In this document: one piece after another, positions 1-8,087 of the stretch | Position numbering within the stretch: the stretch's first letter is position 1 | Layout: each line of letters starts with the position of its first letter | From: Lachnoclostridium phytofermentans | GTDB taxonomy: Bacteria; Bacillota; Clostridia; Lachnospirales; Lachnospiraceae | Length of the DNA: 20,856 nucleotides | Assembly: GCA_003526525.1 (NCBI GenBank) | Contig: DPVV01000258.1 | Coordinates: 1,002 to 21,857 of the forward strand | Direction: 5' to 3' | Notes under the pieces: model-generated | Told to the model about the DNA's origin: nothing | Seen by the model: only the letters and a program-made list of their open reading frames with translations | Databases searched by the model: none | Made by a program: the position numbers and the translations under genes

Positions 1-51
1 CGAACTTTTCTTATCATGAATAATTAAAAAGGTTACAAAGAAAGGACACAG

Positions 52-2130
52 ATGATTACTAAATATTGTTTTGGAACTCCATTTGAAACTGAAGCTGTAC
101 CAGTGAAATTAAATTCAACTACTGTTACCTCTTCTAATTTTACAAAAGAAGACTCTACCGATAAGTTTTCTTTACCTATTTCTATAAAAGCAGATCATAA
201 TTTTTCCCTGGAATATGATATGGCGAAAGATGACATTGTTTACGGCCTTGGTGAAGCAAACCGTGGAATTAATAAGCGGGGTTATCAATACATAAGCAAT
301 TGCACTGATGATCCAAATCATACAGAAAATAAATTCTCACTTTATGGAGCACATAACTTCATAATCATTGATGGAAATACATGTTTTGGTCTTTTTATTG
401 ATTATCCTGGGAAACTTACCTTTGATATTGGATATTCCTCTTACTCGAAGTTACGTATCGTAGCAGAAGAAGCAAATCTTTATCTTTATGTTATCTCAGG
501 TAAAAGCTCTTATGACATCGTAAAACAATTTCGTGAAATGATTGGCGAATCCTATCTTCCTCCCCTTTGGGCATTTGGTTATCAACAATCTCGTTGGGGA
601 TATAAGACAGCGAGTGATATAAGGACTGTTGCCGATGAATATCAAAAGCATGGAATTGGACTTGATGCCATCTACATGGATATTGATTATATGGAACAAT
701 ATAAAGATTTTACGATTGATGAAGAAAAATTTCCGAATTTTACAGAGTTTGTTGCTGAAATGAAGGAAAGAAACCTACATCTAGTTCCTATTATTGATGC
801 TGGTGTAAAAATAGAAGATGGGTATTCCATCTATGAAGAGGGTGTCGCAAATAATTACTTTTGCAAACGAGAAGATGGCACTGACTTCATTGCAGGTGTT
901 TGGCCTGGTGATACTCATTTTCCTGATTTTTTTAAGAAAGATACCAGAGAATGGTTTGGCAATAAATATCGGACTTTACTTGATAAAGGAATTGATGGTT
1001 TTTGGAATGATATGAATGAACCAGCTATCTTTTATTCTAAAGAAGGGTTAGATGATGTATTTGAACAAATTAAAAAAATGCAATACAATGAATTAGACCT
1101 TTCGAATTTCTTCCACTTAAGATATCTCATAGATTCCTTACAAAACAATGAAGAAGATTACAAGAGATTCTATCACGATGTGGAAGGAAAGAAAGTTCGC
1201 CACGATAAAGTCCATAATTTATATGGTTATTACATGACACGTGCGGCAGGTGAAGCATTCCAAAATTTAAATAATGCTAAGAGAATCCTTTTATTCTCTC
1301 GTTCCTCTTATATCGGTATGCACCGCTATGGTGGCATCTGGACTGGAGATAACCAATCTTGGTGGTCACATCTTCTATTAAATATCAAGATGATGCCATC
1401 ACTAAATATGTGTGGTTTCCTATATAGTGGTGCGGATTTAGGTGGGTTTGGTAGTGATGTGACCCGAGACTTGATGCTAAGATGGCTAGCTTTTGGCATC
1501 TTTACTCCTCTTATGAGAAATCACTCTGCAATTGGCACAAGAAATCAAGAATGTTATGAATTTGAATCAACAGAAGAATTTAAGCATCTAATTGGAATTC
1601 GCTATCGTCTCATTCCATACCTATATAGTGAATTTGTAAAGTCTGTGAAAAAGAACGAAATGCTCTTTCGACCACTTGCTTTTGATTATCCAAATGATTC
1701 ATTGGTTCGACATATCGAAGATCAATTAATGTTAGGTGATGGACTAATGATAGCCCCAGTTTATACCCAAAATGCTACGGGACGCTATGTCTATCTTCCA
1801 GAGGATATGCTATATCTAAAGTTCACAAAAGACTCTGCTTTTAGTATGGAAGTACTCACAAAAGGTCATCATTATATCGAAGTTGACTTATCAGAAGTTC
1901 CTTTGTTTGTTAAAGAAAATCATATTCTGCCACTAGCAAAAACAGCAGAGAACACAGCAACCTTAGACCGTAAAAGCTTTACTCTATTATGCTACTTAAC
2001 AAAGGAAGCTTCTTATGAATTTTATGACGATGACGGAATTACACTTCCTGCAGATGGTACAACAACCCTCTTAACGATTGATTGTCCTAATGCAGCACAG
2101 ATTGTAAATTCTGAGTTTCAATTTTCCTAA
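52..2130 (+). CDS. GH31 family alpha-glucosidase
   Basis: A 692-residue glycoside hydrolase of family 31, which releases glucose (or xylose in some members) from the non-reducing ends of alpha-linked oligosaccharides. The family signature WNDMNEP lies at residues 318-324, so D320 should be the nucleophile. The acid/base region TGDNQSWW places D433 as the likely proton donor, and GADLGGFG follows further on. An N-terminal beta-sandwich region carries the typical YGLGE motif. No signal peptide is seen, so the enzyme is probably cytoplasmic and acts on imported oligosaccharides. The ATG at 52 is preceded by an AGAAAGGA ribosome binding site. The length fits bacterial alpha-glucosidases. Family assignment is firm; the exact substrate (maltose, isomaltose, xyloside) cannot be read from the sequence. 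The next gene is on the opposite strand, so it appears monocistronic or at the end of an operon starting outside the window. Confidence 0.93.
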   Translation: MITKYCFGTPFETEAVPVKLNSTTVTSSNFTKEDSTDKFSLPISIKADHNFSLEYDMAKDDIVYGLGEANRGINKRGYQYISNCTDDPNHTENKFSLYGAHNFIIIDGNTCFGLFIDYPGKLTFDIGYSSYSKLRIVAEEANLYLYVISGKSSYDIVKQFREMIGESYLPPLWAFGYQQSRWGYKTASDIRTVADEYQKHGIGLDAIYMDIDYMEQYKDFTIDEEKFPNFTEFVAEMKERNLHLVPIIDAGVKIEDGYSIYEEGVANNYFCKREDGTDFIAGVWPGDTHFPDFFKKDTREWFGNKYRTLLDKGIDGFWNDMNEPAIFYSKEGLDDVFEQIKKMQYNELDLSNFFHLRYLIDSLQNNEEDYKRFYHDVEGKKVRHDKVHNLYGYYMTRAAGEAFQNLNNAKRILLFSRSSYIGMHRYGGIWTGDNQSWWSHLLLNIKMMPSLNMCGFLYSGADLGGFGSDVTRDLMLRWLAFGIFTPLMRNHSAIGTRNQECYEFESTEEFKHLIGIRYRLIPYLYSEFVKSVKKNEMLFRPLAFDYPNDSLVRHIEDQLMLGDGLMIAPVYTQNATGRYVYLPEDMLYLKFTKDSAFSMEVLTKGHHYIEVDLSEVPLFVKENHILPLAKTAENTATLDRKSFTLLCYLTKEASYEFYDDDGITLPADGTTTLLTIDCPNAAQIVNSEFQFS

Positions 2131-2190
2131 GACATTACTTGCTAGCTTTTTTAACATACCAACTTACAGCAAGCATTTCTATCTTAATAG

Positions 2191-2320
2191 GATAATGGAA
2201 TAATAAACTGATAATGGTTTAGTGAACTGATAATGGTTTAATAAACTGAAAAAGGCTTAGTGAACGTAATGGTTTAATAAACTAAAAAAGGCTTAGTGAA
2301 CTGTAATGGTTTAATAAACT
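2191..2320. repeat. tandem 18-19 nt repeat, seven units
   Basis: Seven head-to-tail copies of an 18-19 nt unit of the form RAWAATGGTTTARTRAACT, at 2191, 2210, 2229, 2248, 2266, 2284 and 2303. From 2248 on, an AAAAAGGCTTAGTGAAC form alternates with a TAATGGTTTAATAAACT form, which makes a 37-nt higher-order unit. An eighth, diverged unit at 2321 runs straight into the stem of the terminator. The array lies in the 3' untranslated region of the GH31 gene. Such an array would be prone to slippage, so copy number may differ between strains. Confidence 0.85.
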
Positions 2321-2321
2321 G

Positions 2322-2370
2322 AAAAAGGTCCTTGAAAACTGCTAATATACAGTTTCAAGGGCCTTTTTAA
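2322..2370. terminator. Rho-independent terminator, probably bidirectional
   Basis: An A-run, a stem pairing GGTCCTTGAAACTG-like DNA with CAGTTTCAAGGGCC, a short AT loop and a T-run. It sits between the convergent GH31 and rubredoxin genes and can serve both strands. Confidence 0.85.
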
Positions 2371-2391
2371 TAAGTGATTACTCTATGTAAA

Positions 2392-2526
2392 TCACTCTTG
2401 TACAAATACTTCCTTTGTCTGACCACAGATAGGGCATTCGTAATCATCTGGTAATTCTTCAAATGGAGTTTCTCCATCATATACCCATTGGCATACGGAG
2501 CAAACATATTGTACTTCTTGACTCAT
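2392..2526 (-). CDS. short rubredoxin
   Basis: A 44-residue protein with the two rubredoxin knuckles CSVC (C9, C12) and CPIC (C31, C34), the four cysteines that hold one Fe. YVCSVC, VYDG and [11 protein letters not shown] match the family closely. Usual rubredoxins have about 52 residues with 29 between the knuckles. Here only 18 residues separate C12 from C31, as in the shortened rubredoxins known from some Desulfovibrio. The usual Gly after the first knuckle is Gln. The start has a very strong AAAGGAGGTGATAAT ribosome binding site. The likely role is one-electron transfer in the cytoplasm, for example to oxygen- or peroxide-reducing enzymes, but no partner gene is adjacent. It shares the terminator at 2322-2370 with the converging GH31 gene. 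Confidence 0.88.
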   Translation of the reverse strand: MSQEVQYVCSVCQWVYDGETPFEELPDDYECPICGQTKEVFVQE

Positions 2527-2825
2527 ATTATCACCTCCTTTCAATGTACTGCCAGCCTATGGCTTACTTTCCATTTTAAATTAGGGTAATCTTTATCGGT
2601 TATTGATAATTGTTTCTAAGATTCTCTCTTCTAGCATCTCAAAACAAATAGTCAATGAGTATCTATACAAGAAAACGTACACTTCTCAGACTTTTCCTTG
2701 TAATGAATGAATAGTCTCTTATATACTCAAATTAAAATATGCGATTATAGACTCCTATATGAATGTTACATAATATCAAGGTGAAATTTAGATTTCTTAA
2801 TAACTTATAAAATCTCTATAGCATT

Positions 2826-2855
2826 TTGACACTGTTCCTTAGGTTATGGTATAAT
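2826..2855 (+). promoter_or_regulatory. sigma-A promoter of the plsC-like gene
   Basis: TTGACA at 2826-2831 and TATAAT at 2850-2855, both perfect, with an 18-bp spacer. Transcription would start near 2862, giving a leader of about 150 nt before the start codon at 3016. The rest of 2527-2825 is AT-rich with no gene that I can support. Confidence 0.85.
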
Positions 2856-2880
2856 ACTCGATGGTTCTTCCAATTGTATA

Positions 2881-3000
2881 TCAAATCAGTAAAAAAAACA
2901 ACTAATTTGAATATATTTTGGTAACAGTACCAATAATTTTTGGTATAGCAATCTTTGCTAAAACCAAAGATTAATCGTTATTATAAGGTGCTAAAGCACC
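2881..3000 (+). promoter_or_regulatory. hairpin-rich 5' leader upstream of plsC
   Basis: Several small stems are visible: TCAAAT 2881-2886 with ATTTGA 2905-2910; TTGGTA 2918-2923 with TACCAA 2928-2933; the same TACCAA with a second TTGGTA at 2940-2945; AATCTTTG 2950-2957 with CAAAGATT 2965-2972; and GGTGC 2987-2991 with GCACC 2996-3000. The two TTGGTA copies compete for one TACCAA, so two alternative folds exist. The last hairpin lies just upstream of the AGAGG ribosome binding site. No T-run follows, so transcription attenuation is not indicated. It does not match a riboswitch class I recognise. Confidence 0.45.
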
Positions 3001-3015
3001 AGAATAGAGGTTACT

Positions 3016-3747
3016 ATGAGAACAGTATTGGTTGTATTGGCAATTACGATTTTCTTAATTATATCACTGCCATTCTATTTGATTTCCCTCATTATTGGCC
3101 TATTTAATAAACATGCCAAAATAAGATTTTCCCAAACAGCAGCTAAGATTTTTTTCCGTATTATATGTATTTTCTCAGCTACTAAATTCAAGGTTTTAGG
3201 TCGTGAAAATCTTCCTTCTAAGGAAGCAGTTTTGTATACTGCTAATCATCGAGGCTTAGCTGATATAGCCGTAGCTTACATTACGTTACCTACTCTAACA
3301 GGCTTCGTAGCAAAGAAAGAAATGGAAAAGGTTCCAGTTATGAGCTGGTGGATGAAAAACCTCAATTGTCTATTTCTTGATCGTGAAAACCCGAGAGAGG
3401 GGTTAAAAACCATTTTAACAGGTGTAGAAAACATAAGAGAAGGTTACTCTATGTTTATTATGCCAGAGGGCACAAGAAATTGCGAAGAAGAAATGTTACC
3501 ATTCAAAGAAGGAAGCTTTAAAATGGCTGAAAAAACTGGTTGTGCCATCATCCCAGTTGCAATCACAAACTCCGATTCAGTTTTTGAACGCCAATTTCCA
3601 TGGGTTAAAAAAGCAACTGTCATCATTCATTATGGTAATCCAATTTATCCAAATGATTTACCAAAAGAAGAACGTAAATTCATCGGTAACCATGTTCGTA
3701 ATGTTATCGAAACTATGTTAGAAGAGGATAAAAAGTTAGTACATTAA
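3016..3747 (+). CDS. plsC: 1-acyl-sn-glycerol-3-phosphate acyltransferase (PlsC family)
   Basis: A 243-residue member of the lysophosphatidic acid acyltransferase family, which transfers an acyl chain to the sn-2 position of 1-acylglycerol-3-phosphate to make phosphatidic acid in membrane phospholipid synthesis. The catalytic HX4D motif is NHRGLAD (H78, D83). The substrate-binding motif MPEGTRN has E151 and R154. A hydrophobic N-terminal stretch (about residues 3-30) should anchor it to the inner face of the membrane. The ATG at 3016 follows an AGAGG ribosome binding site. It has its own promoter at 2826-2855 and a long structured leader. Family assignment is firm. The precise acceptor is inferred, since related acyltransferases act on other lysolipids. 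Confidence 0.88.
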   Translation: MRTVLVVLAITIFLIISLPFYLISLIIGLFNKHAKIRFSQTAAKIFFRIICIFSATKFKVLGRENLPSKEAVLYTANHRGLADIAVAYITLPTLTGFVAKKEMEKVPVMSWWMKNLNCLFLDRENPREGLKTILTGVENIREGYSMFIMPEGTRNCEEEMLPFKEGSFKMAEKTGCAIIPVAITNSDSVFERQFPWVKKATVIIHYGNPIYPNDLPKEERKFIGNHVRNVIETMLEEDKKLVH

Positions 3748-3879
3748 AACTTACTTGAAAAATTATTTTTCTATTTCTTTTTTTATAGTTTAATGTTAAA
3801 ATAATATCTATGGCTTTCTTGTACAACCTAAGAAAAGAAGGCTGTTTCGTGATATTACATAACGAAAGGAGGTAGTCAT

Positions 3880-4335
3880 ATGCAAACATGGACAATTGTA
3901 ATGTTAGTCATTTTAGCAATCTTAGTTGTTCTCTTTGTTGCTTTACTTATATATGGAAGAAAGATGCAAAAGAAACAGGAGGCATCTCAAGCAGATATTC
4001 GTGCTGGTGCGCAGTCATTTTCAATCTTAGTCATTGATAAAAAACGTATGCGTATTAAAGATGCCGGGTTCCCGCAGATTGTACTAGACCAAACACCAAA
4101 GTATCTTCGCCGTTCAAAAGTTCCGGTTGTAAAAGCAAAAATCGGTCCTAAAGTAGCAACTTTAATGTGTGAAGAAAAGGTTTTTGACCTAATCCCAATA
4201 AAGAAAGAAATCAAGGCTGTTATTAATGGTATCTACATTCTTGATGTAAAAGGCCTCCGTGGCGGTTTAGAACAACGCCCGGTTAAGCAAAAATTCTTTA
4301 AGAAAATGAAGTCAAAAATAACAAAAAAGAACTAA
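3880..4335 (+). CDS. membrane-anchored protein of unknown function
   Basis: A 151-residue protein that I do not recognise. One clear transmembrane segment lies at about residues 5-26, followed at once by basic residues (GRKMQKKQ), so the C-terminal part probably faces the cytoplasm. The soluble region of about 120 residues is rich in Lys and beta-prone hydrophobic stretches and ends in a very basic tail. The start is well supported by AAAGGAGG with good spacing to ATG 3880. It lies 132 nt downstream of the plsC-like gene on the same strand and is followed by a strong terminator, so the two could be co-transcribed. I can find no catalytic motif, and C98 is its only cysteine. No function is proposed. 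Confidence 0.75.
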   Translation: MQTWTIVMLVILAILVVLFVALLIYGRKMQKKQEASQADIRAGAQSFSILVIDKKRMRIKDAGFPQIVLDQTPKYLRRSKVPVVKAKIGPKVATLMCEEKVFDLIPIKKEIKAVINGIYILDVKGLRGGLEQRPVKQKFFKKMKSKITKKN

Positions 4336-4413
4336 TTGTATGAAATGTTTATCAAAACGTAGAGGAATAAGAAAAATCATGAAACGATAGATAAACAATA
4401 AAAATTTGTTTTT

Positions 4414-4482
4414 TAAAAAAAGGTTGTTTAACATAAATCAGTTCCTAGGGAACTTGATTTAACATGTTAAACAGCCTTTTTC
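4414..4482. terminator. bidirectional Rho-independent terminator
   Basis: GGTTGTTTAAC (from 4422) pairs with GTTAAACAGCC (to 4476) with one G-U pair. A second inner stem lies around TTCCTAGGGAA, with an A-run on the left and a T-run on the right. It lies between the converging 3880-4335 and DUF1934 genes. Confidence 0.85.
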
Positions 4483-4487
4483 GATAT

Positions 4488-4922
4488 CTATCTTTCTCTT
4501 TCGGTAATCCTTACTTTCAGATTACATTCTGATACATATTGATAATTAATATCCAATGCATAGAACAACTCAACAATAATTTCTTTCTCATTTTCCACAA
4601 TATCAATTGATTTCGTAGTAACACCTATCATCAAATCACCATACGGAGTCGTATAATAATTCATATGACTTTTTCCAAGTTCGAATACCATATGGGAAGC
4701 TGCCTCCCCTTTTTTAGTTAACTCTACTTGATTTTTTGAAATCTTTAACGTACATCGCACCGTTTTATCTGGTGCACTCTCCTGATCTAACAATTCGTCA
4801 TACAATACAAAATGTTTTCCATTGCGAAAATAGTATTCACCAAGACTAATCACTTCAATGGCTTCTTCTTGTTCAGTCTCATATTGTAAGCCGGCAATCG
4901 ATACAATTACCTCTTTTGTCAT
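4488..4922 (-). CDS. DUF1934 / YwiB-like protein
   Basis: A 144-residue protein resembling the DUF1934 (YwiB) family of small lipocalin-like beta-barrel proteins whose role is unknown. Supporting features are the N-terminal strand VIVSIAGLQYE, the central MVFELGKSHMNYYTTPYGDLMIGV segment (the most conserved part of this family) and the alternating beta-strand pattern to the C terminus. I prefer the ATG at 4922, because GGAAAGG lies 11 nt upstream. The frame is open to an ATG at 4958, which would overlap murI and has no visible ribosome binding site. With the chosen start the gap to murI is 28 nt, so it is the third gene of the ddl-murI unit. No ligand or reaction can be assigned from the sequence. 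Confidence 0.75.
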   Translation of the reverse strand: MTKEVIVSIAGLQYETEQEEAIEVISLGEYYFRNGKHFVLYDELLDQESAPDKTVRCTLKISKNQVELTKKGEAASHMVFELGKSHMNYYTTPYGDLMIGVTTKSIDIVENEKEIIVELFYALDINYQYVSECNLKVRITERER

Positions 4923-4950
4923 GCTTTCGGTTACCTTTCCAATACAATTT

Positions 4951-5763
4951 CTATTCAAAAGTCTTTATGTTAACATCCTTCGTTTCAATAATTTCACATG
5001 GTAGTATGGTATTTGCAAAGTTAAGGAATTTTTCTGCACCATCGCTGACAAAAAAGGAATGTTCTGGTGTCTTTGTTTCTTCCGATAACAATTTCTGCTC
5101 TGCTAATACTTGCTTTAAGGTTCTGGCGGTTTCATAAGCTGGATTCACTAATTCAATTTCATCACCAACTACCTCACGAATCACCTTGCGAAGCAAAGGA
5201 TAGTGAGTACAACCAAGAATTAAGGTATCAATATCTTTATATAATAGTTCTTGTATATATCTACTTACAACTTCCTTCGTAATTGGATCATTAATCCAAC
5301 CTTCTTCCACCAAAGGTACAAATAAAGGACAAGCCTTACCAAACACTCGAAGATCGGGACGAATTTCTCCTAAAAACTCATTATAAATACCACTTCGTAT
5401 CGTACCCTCGGTAGCAATTACACCAATATTACCATTTTTTGTTGTCTCAGCTGCTACTTTGGCACCCGGATTAACAACACCGATGATTGGTATCTCAATT
5501 TCTTTTCTCACTGTTTCAAGAGCTAAGGCACTCGCTGTATTACATGCTATCACAATTGCTTTAACATCCTTCGACAATAAAAAACGAATGATTTGCCTGG
5601 AGTACATCGTTATAGTTGCCTTTGACTTACTACCGTATGGTAAACGAGCAGTATCTCCAAAATATATAATTTGTTCCTTAGGTAATTGATTCATAATTTC
5701 CTTGGTTACCGTAAGTCCACCAATACCAGAATCAAAAACTCCAATTGCAGATTTATTTGACAT
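4951..5763 (-). CDS. murI: glutamate racemase
   Basis: A 270-residue cytoplasmic enzyme that interconverts L- and D-glutamate and supplies D-Glu for peptidoglycan stem peptides. All the signature motifs are present: FDSGIGGLTV with D11, YFGDTARLPYG, the first catalytic cysteine in ACNTASA (C74) and the second in GCTHYPLL (C185, with H187). The length is that of typical MurI enzymes. The start ATG at 5763 lies 18 nt after ddl on the same strand, so the two wall-precursor genes are almost certainly co-transcribed. Together they supply the D-Glu and D-Ala-D-Ala parts of the stem peptide. Nothing unusual was seen. Confidence 0.95.
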   Translation of the reverse strand: MSNKSAIGVFDSGIGGLTVTKEIMNQLPKEQIIYFGDTARLPYGSKSKATITMYSRQIIRFLLSKDVKAIVIACNTASALALETVRKEIEIPIIGVVNPGAKVAAETTKNGNIGVIATEGTIRSGIYNEFLGEIRPDLRVFGKACPLFVPLVEEGWINDPITKEVVSRYIQELLYKDIDTLILGCTHYPLLRKVIREVVGDEIELVNPAYETARTLKQVLAEQKLLSEETKTPEHSFFVSDGAEKFLNFANTILPCEIIETKDVNIKTFE

Positions 5764-5781
5764 ATTGTCCCTCCATACAGC

Positions 5782-6843
5782 TTACTTCATATTTCTTGTA
5801 AATGCTGTTTGAATTAATTTTTCCACTAGTTGTGGCTTAGCAATCCCTTTTGCTTCCCATAACATAGGGTACATACTGATTGATGTAAATCCTGGAAGAG
5901 TATTGATTTCATTAAATACAATTTCATTGGTTTCATTTTCTAAGAAGAAGTCTACTCTTGATAAGGAATAACCATCAACCGCACGGAATATCTTTACCGC
6001 TGCATCGCTGACTTCCTGTGCCTTACCCTCTGGTAGCTCTGGTGAAATAATAGTTTTAGATTCTGTATTGTTATACTTTGCATCATAGTCGTAAAACTCT
6101 GCTGCTGCCAAAATCTCACCAACTCCTGATGCTTTCGCCTCCATACCACCAAGCACTGCACACTCGATTTCTCTTCCCACTATAGTTTCCTCTACTAATA
6201 TCTTGCGGTCATGCTCTGCAGCTTCTTTTAATCCAGCAATTAATTCATCTTGGGTTTTAGCTTTTGTAATCCCCTTAGAGGAACCAGCATTGGATGGTTT
6301 AATGAATACTGGATAGGATAAACGATTCTCTATTCGCTCTACTACCTTACTCATCTCCTCCAATTCCTTCGCATACACTGGCTCATAAGCCGCTTGACGT
6401 ATACCAAGGCTATCCACAATAATCTTAGTATATAATTTATCCATGGATACTGCACTTGCAAGAACACCACAACCCACATATGGAACCCCAGCTAGTTCAA
6501 GCAATCCTTGGACGGTACCATCTTCACCGAATAATCCGTGTAATACTGGGAATACAACATCTACTTTTTGATATTCTACTTTATTATCTTCCATAATCAA
6601 AAGGCTTGGTTTACTTCTATCTGGAGAAAGAATCGCGGTCTTTTTCCCATTTCTCCAAACTCCGCTTGTGATGTCTTCTACACTTTCTGTAAGTAACCAC
6701 TTTCCATCTTTTGTGATGCCTACCAATACAATATCATAATGATCAAGATCAATATGATTTATAACCGTTACTGCTGAAACACATGATACCTCATGTTCTG
6801 AGGATTGCCCTCCAAACAAAACGACAATAGTCTTCTTATCCAT
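5782..6843 (-). CDS. ddl: D-alanine--D-alanine ligase
   Basis: A 353-residue ATP-grasp enzyme that joins two D-alanines for peptidoglycan precursor synthesis in the cytoplasm. The N-terminal GGQSSEHEVSCVSA motif, the HGLFGEDGTVQGLLE segment, the ATP-grasp core with KPSNAGSSKGI and the C-terminal FNEINTLPGFT motif (Mg and ATP ligands) are all visible. The start at 6843 is preferred over the ATG three codons upstream, because the AAAGGA ribosome binding site is 8 nt from the 6843 ATG and overlaps the other one. It is the first gene of a minus-strand unit with murI and the DUF1934-type gene. The Phe or Tyr that separates D-Ala-D-Ala from D-Ala-D-Lac ligases was not assigned. Confidence 0.95.
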   Translation of the reverse strand: MDKKTIVVLFGGQSSEHEVSCVSAVTVINHIDLDHYDIVLVGITKDGKWLLTESVEDITSGVWRNGKKTAILSPDRSKPSLLIMEDNKVEYQKVDVVFPVLHGLFGEDGTVQGLLELAGVPYVGCGVLASAVSMDKLYTKIIVDSLGIRQAAYEPVYAKELEEMSKVVERIENRLSYPVFIKPSNAGSSKGITKAKTQDELIAGLKEAAEHDRKILVEETIVGREIECAVLGGMEAKASGVGEILAAAEFYDYDAKYNNTESKTIISPELPEGKAQEVSDAAVKIFRAVDGYSLSRVDFFLENETNEIVFNEINTLPGFTSISMYPMLWEAKGIAKPQLVEKLIQTAFTRNMK

Positions 6844-6911
6844 GCAAGTCATCCTTTCTTTCTGTCTGCCTATCTATTCGAGTCCCACCTAAGTCGAATC
6901 TTATTCATTTA

Positions 6912-6940
6912 ATTATAGTATGAAATTCATTTTTCCATTA
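6912..6940 (-). promoter_or_regulatory. possible promoter of ddl-murI
   Basis: A perfect -10 TATAAT reads on the minus strand at 6917-6912, about 70 nt upstream of the ddl start. The -35 match (TTAATG at 18 bp) is weak. This is the best candidate in the region between the divergent ddl and spoIIR genes. Confidence 0.35.
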
Positions 6941-7241
6941 ACCTTTTTTATTATGACCAGAGAAAAGTTTGGGAAATATAATTTTTCTTATTTTATTAAA
7001 TTTCATAATTTCATTGAAATCCATTATTTTCTAGGCTATGAATGTTATACTTTCCTATTACTATATACATTTTACACTCAATTAGTTATTAATTCAATGT
7101 TTTTATCTTGTGAACTACTGACCGTCTACAGCCAATGGGATTGCAATCTCATTATTTGCTGGTTTAAATCTCACATGTTAGGACATACTTTTAATAAAAT
7201 CACGGAGATTCTTTTCATAAATTTTATAAAGGAGTATTGTT
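6920..7241. other. AT-rich divergent intergenic region, sigma-F-like box
   Basis: This region lies between ddl and spoIIR and holds no gene I can support. A plus-strand open frame from 6920 is very rich in Phe, Ile and Tyr, has no ribosome binding site and resembles translated AT-rich DNA. At 7181-7190 GGACATACTT matches the sigma-F/sigma-G -10 pattern GGNNANAHTR at all but the last position, 51 nt ahead of spoIIR. No convincing -35 accompanies it. Sigma-F control of spoIIR is established in Bacillus, so the match is worth noting but is not proof. Confidence 0.3.
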
Positions 7242-7964
7242 ATGAGATTTGCAAATTTTATTAACCCTAATATGCATGAAACTTCTAATAGGAAGTCTTT
7301 CACTAAGAAATTATTTTTATCTTACATATTGCCTTTTTTACTTGCGTTTTTAATTACTTTATATGCCTTGTTCGGAGCCTTTGTATCATTTACAGGCTCA
7401 CCAGCTATAAAAGAAAATCAGGCTCTTCTGCAGGAAGACTTAGCGAAACAAATACTGCGATTTCACATCCTTGGTAATAGTGACTCTGAGGAGGACCAGA
7501 ATGTGAAGCTTTATGTAAAAGAAGGTATCATGACCTACTTAACACCACTCTTAAAGGATTGCTCGGACAAAGAAAGTACAACCAAGGTATTAATGAATCA
7601 TCTAACAGATATAGAGAAAGAAGCCTCTAGGCTGCTAGCTATGAAAGGATATTACTATGGCGCTAGTGTTGCCCTTGATAAGGGTACATTCCCAATTAAA
7701 GTTTACGGAGACATCACTCTGCCAGCTGGTGAGTATGATGCTCTTAAAATAAAACTTGGAATGGCAGAAGGACGTAATTGGTGGTGTATTTTGTTTCCAA
7801 ATCTATGCTTTGTTGATGCAACCTATACCGTAGTTCCGGAAGTTTCTAAGCAACAATTGAAAACCTTACTAACAGAAGAGGAATATACCTCAATTATCAA
7901 AGAAGAAAAGCCAAATGTTGTTGTGAAGTTTAAACTTTTGGATTTTTTATCAAAGCTATTTTAG
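7242..7964 (+). CDS. spoIIR: stage II sporulation protein R
   Basis: A 240-residue sporulation signalling protein. In the Bacillus model SpoIIR is made in the forespore, exported into the intermembrane space and triggers SpoIIGA to process pro-sigma-E in the mother cell. A basic N-terminal stretch followed by one hydrophobic segment (about residues 25-50) fits an exported, signal-anchored protein. The family core LRFHILGNSDSEEDQNVKL (from about residue 71) and the NWWCILFPNLCFVD motif (from about 179) are both clear. The ATG at 7242 has an AAAGGAG ribosome binding site 7 nt upstream. The gene shows that the organism belongs to an endospore-forming lineage. ispE begins 123 nt downstream, from its own promoter. 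Confidence 0.93.
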   Translation: MRFANFINPNMHETSNRKSFTKKLFLSYILPFLLAFLITLYALFGAFVSFTGSPAIKENQALLQEDLAKQILRFHILGNSDSEEDQNVKLYVKEGIMTYLTPLLKDCSDKESTTKVLMNHLTDIEKEASRLLAMKGYYYGASVALDKGTFPIKVYGDITLPAGEYDALKIKLGMAEGRNWWCILFPNLCFVDATYTVVPEVSKQQLKTLLTEEEYTSIIKEEKPNVVVKFKLLDFLSKLF

Positions 7965-8018
7965 ATGTTTTTAGAAGCTCATTTGAGAATCCATCTTTGG
8001 AGAATGTCTGAATACTAC

Positions 8019-8047
8019 TTGCAAAACCCTTTCCAGGCTAATATAAT
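8019..8047 (+). promoter_or_regulatory. sigma-A promoter of ispE
   Basis: TTGCAA at 8019-8024 and a perfect TATAAT at 8042-8047 with an ideal 17-bp spacer. The predicted transcript start is near 8054, which is upstream of the 8088 start codon and downstream of the ATG at 7965 that opens the same frame. This supports the shorter IspE. Confidence 0.75.
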
Positions 8048-8087
8048 GGACAATATCAGGGTTATAACCACACGACAGGAGTTTTCA

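Noticed and set aside
2191..2320. Could the short repeats be a CRISPR array?
   Set aside because: Units are directly adjacent with no unique spacers, and no cas gene is nearby.
6920..7264. 114-codon open frame on the plus strand between ddl and spoIIR
   Set aside because: No ribosome binding site; composition (Phe, Ile, Tyr rich) is that of translated AT-rich DNA; it overlaps the real spoIIR start.
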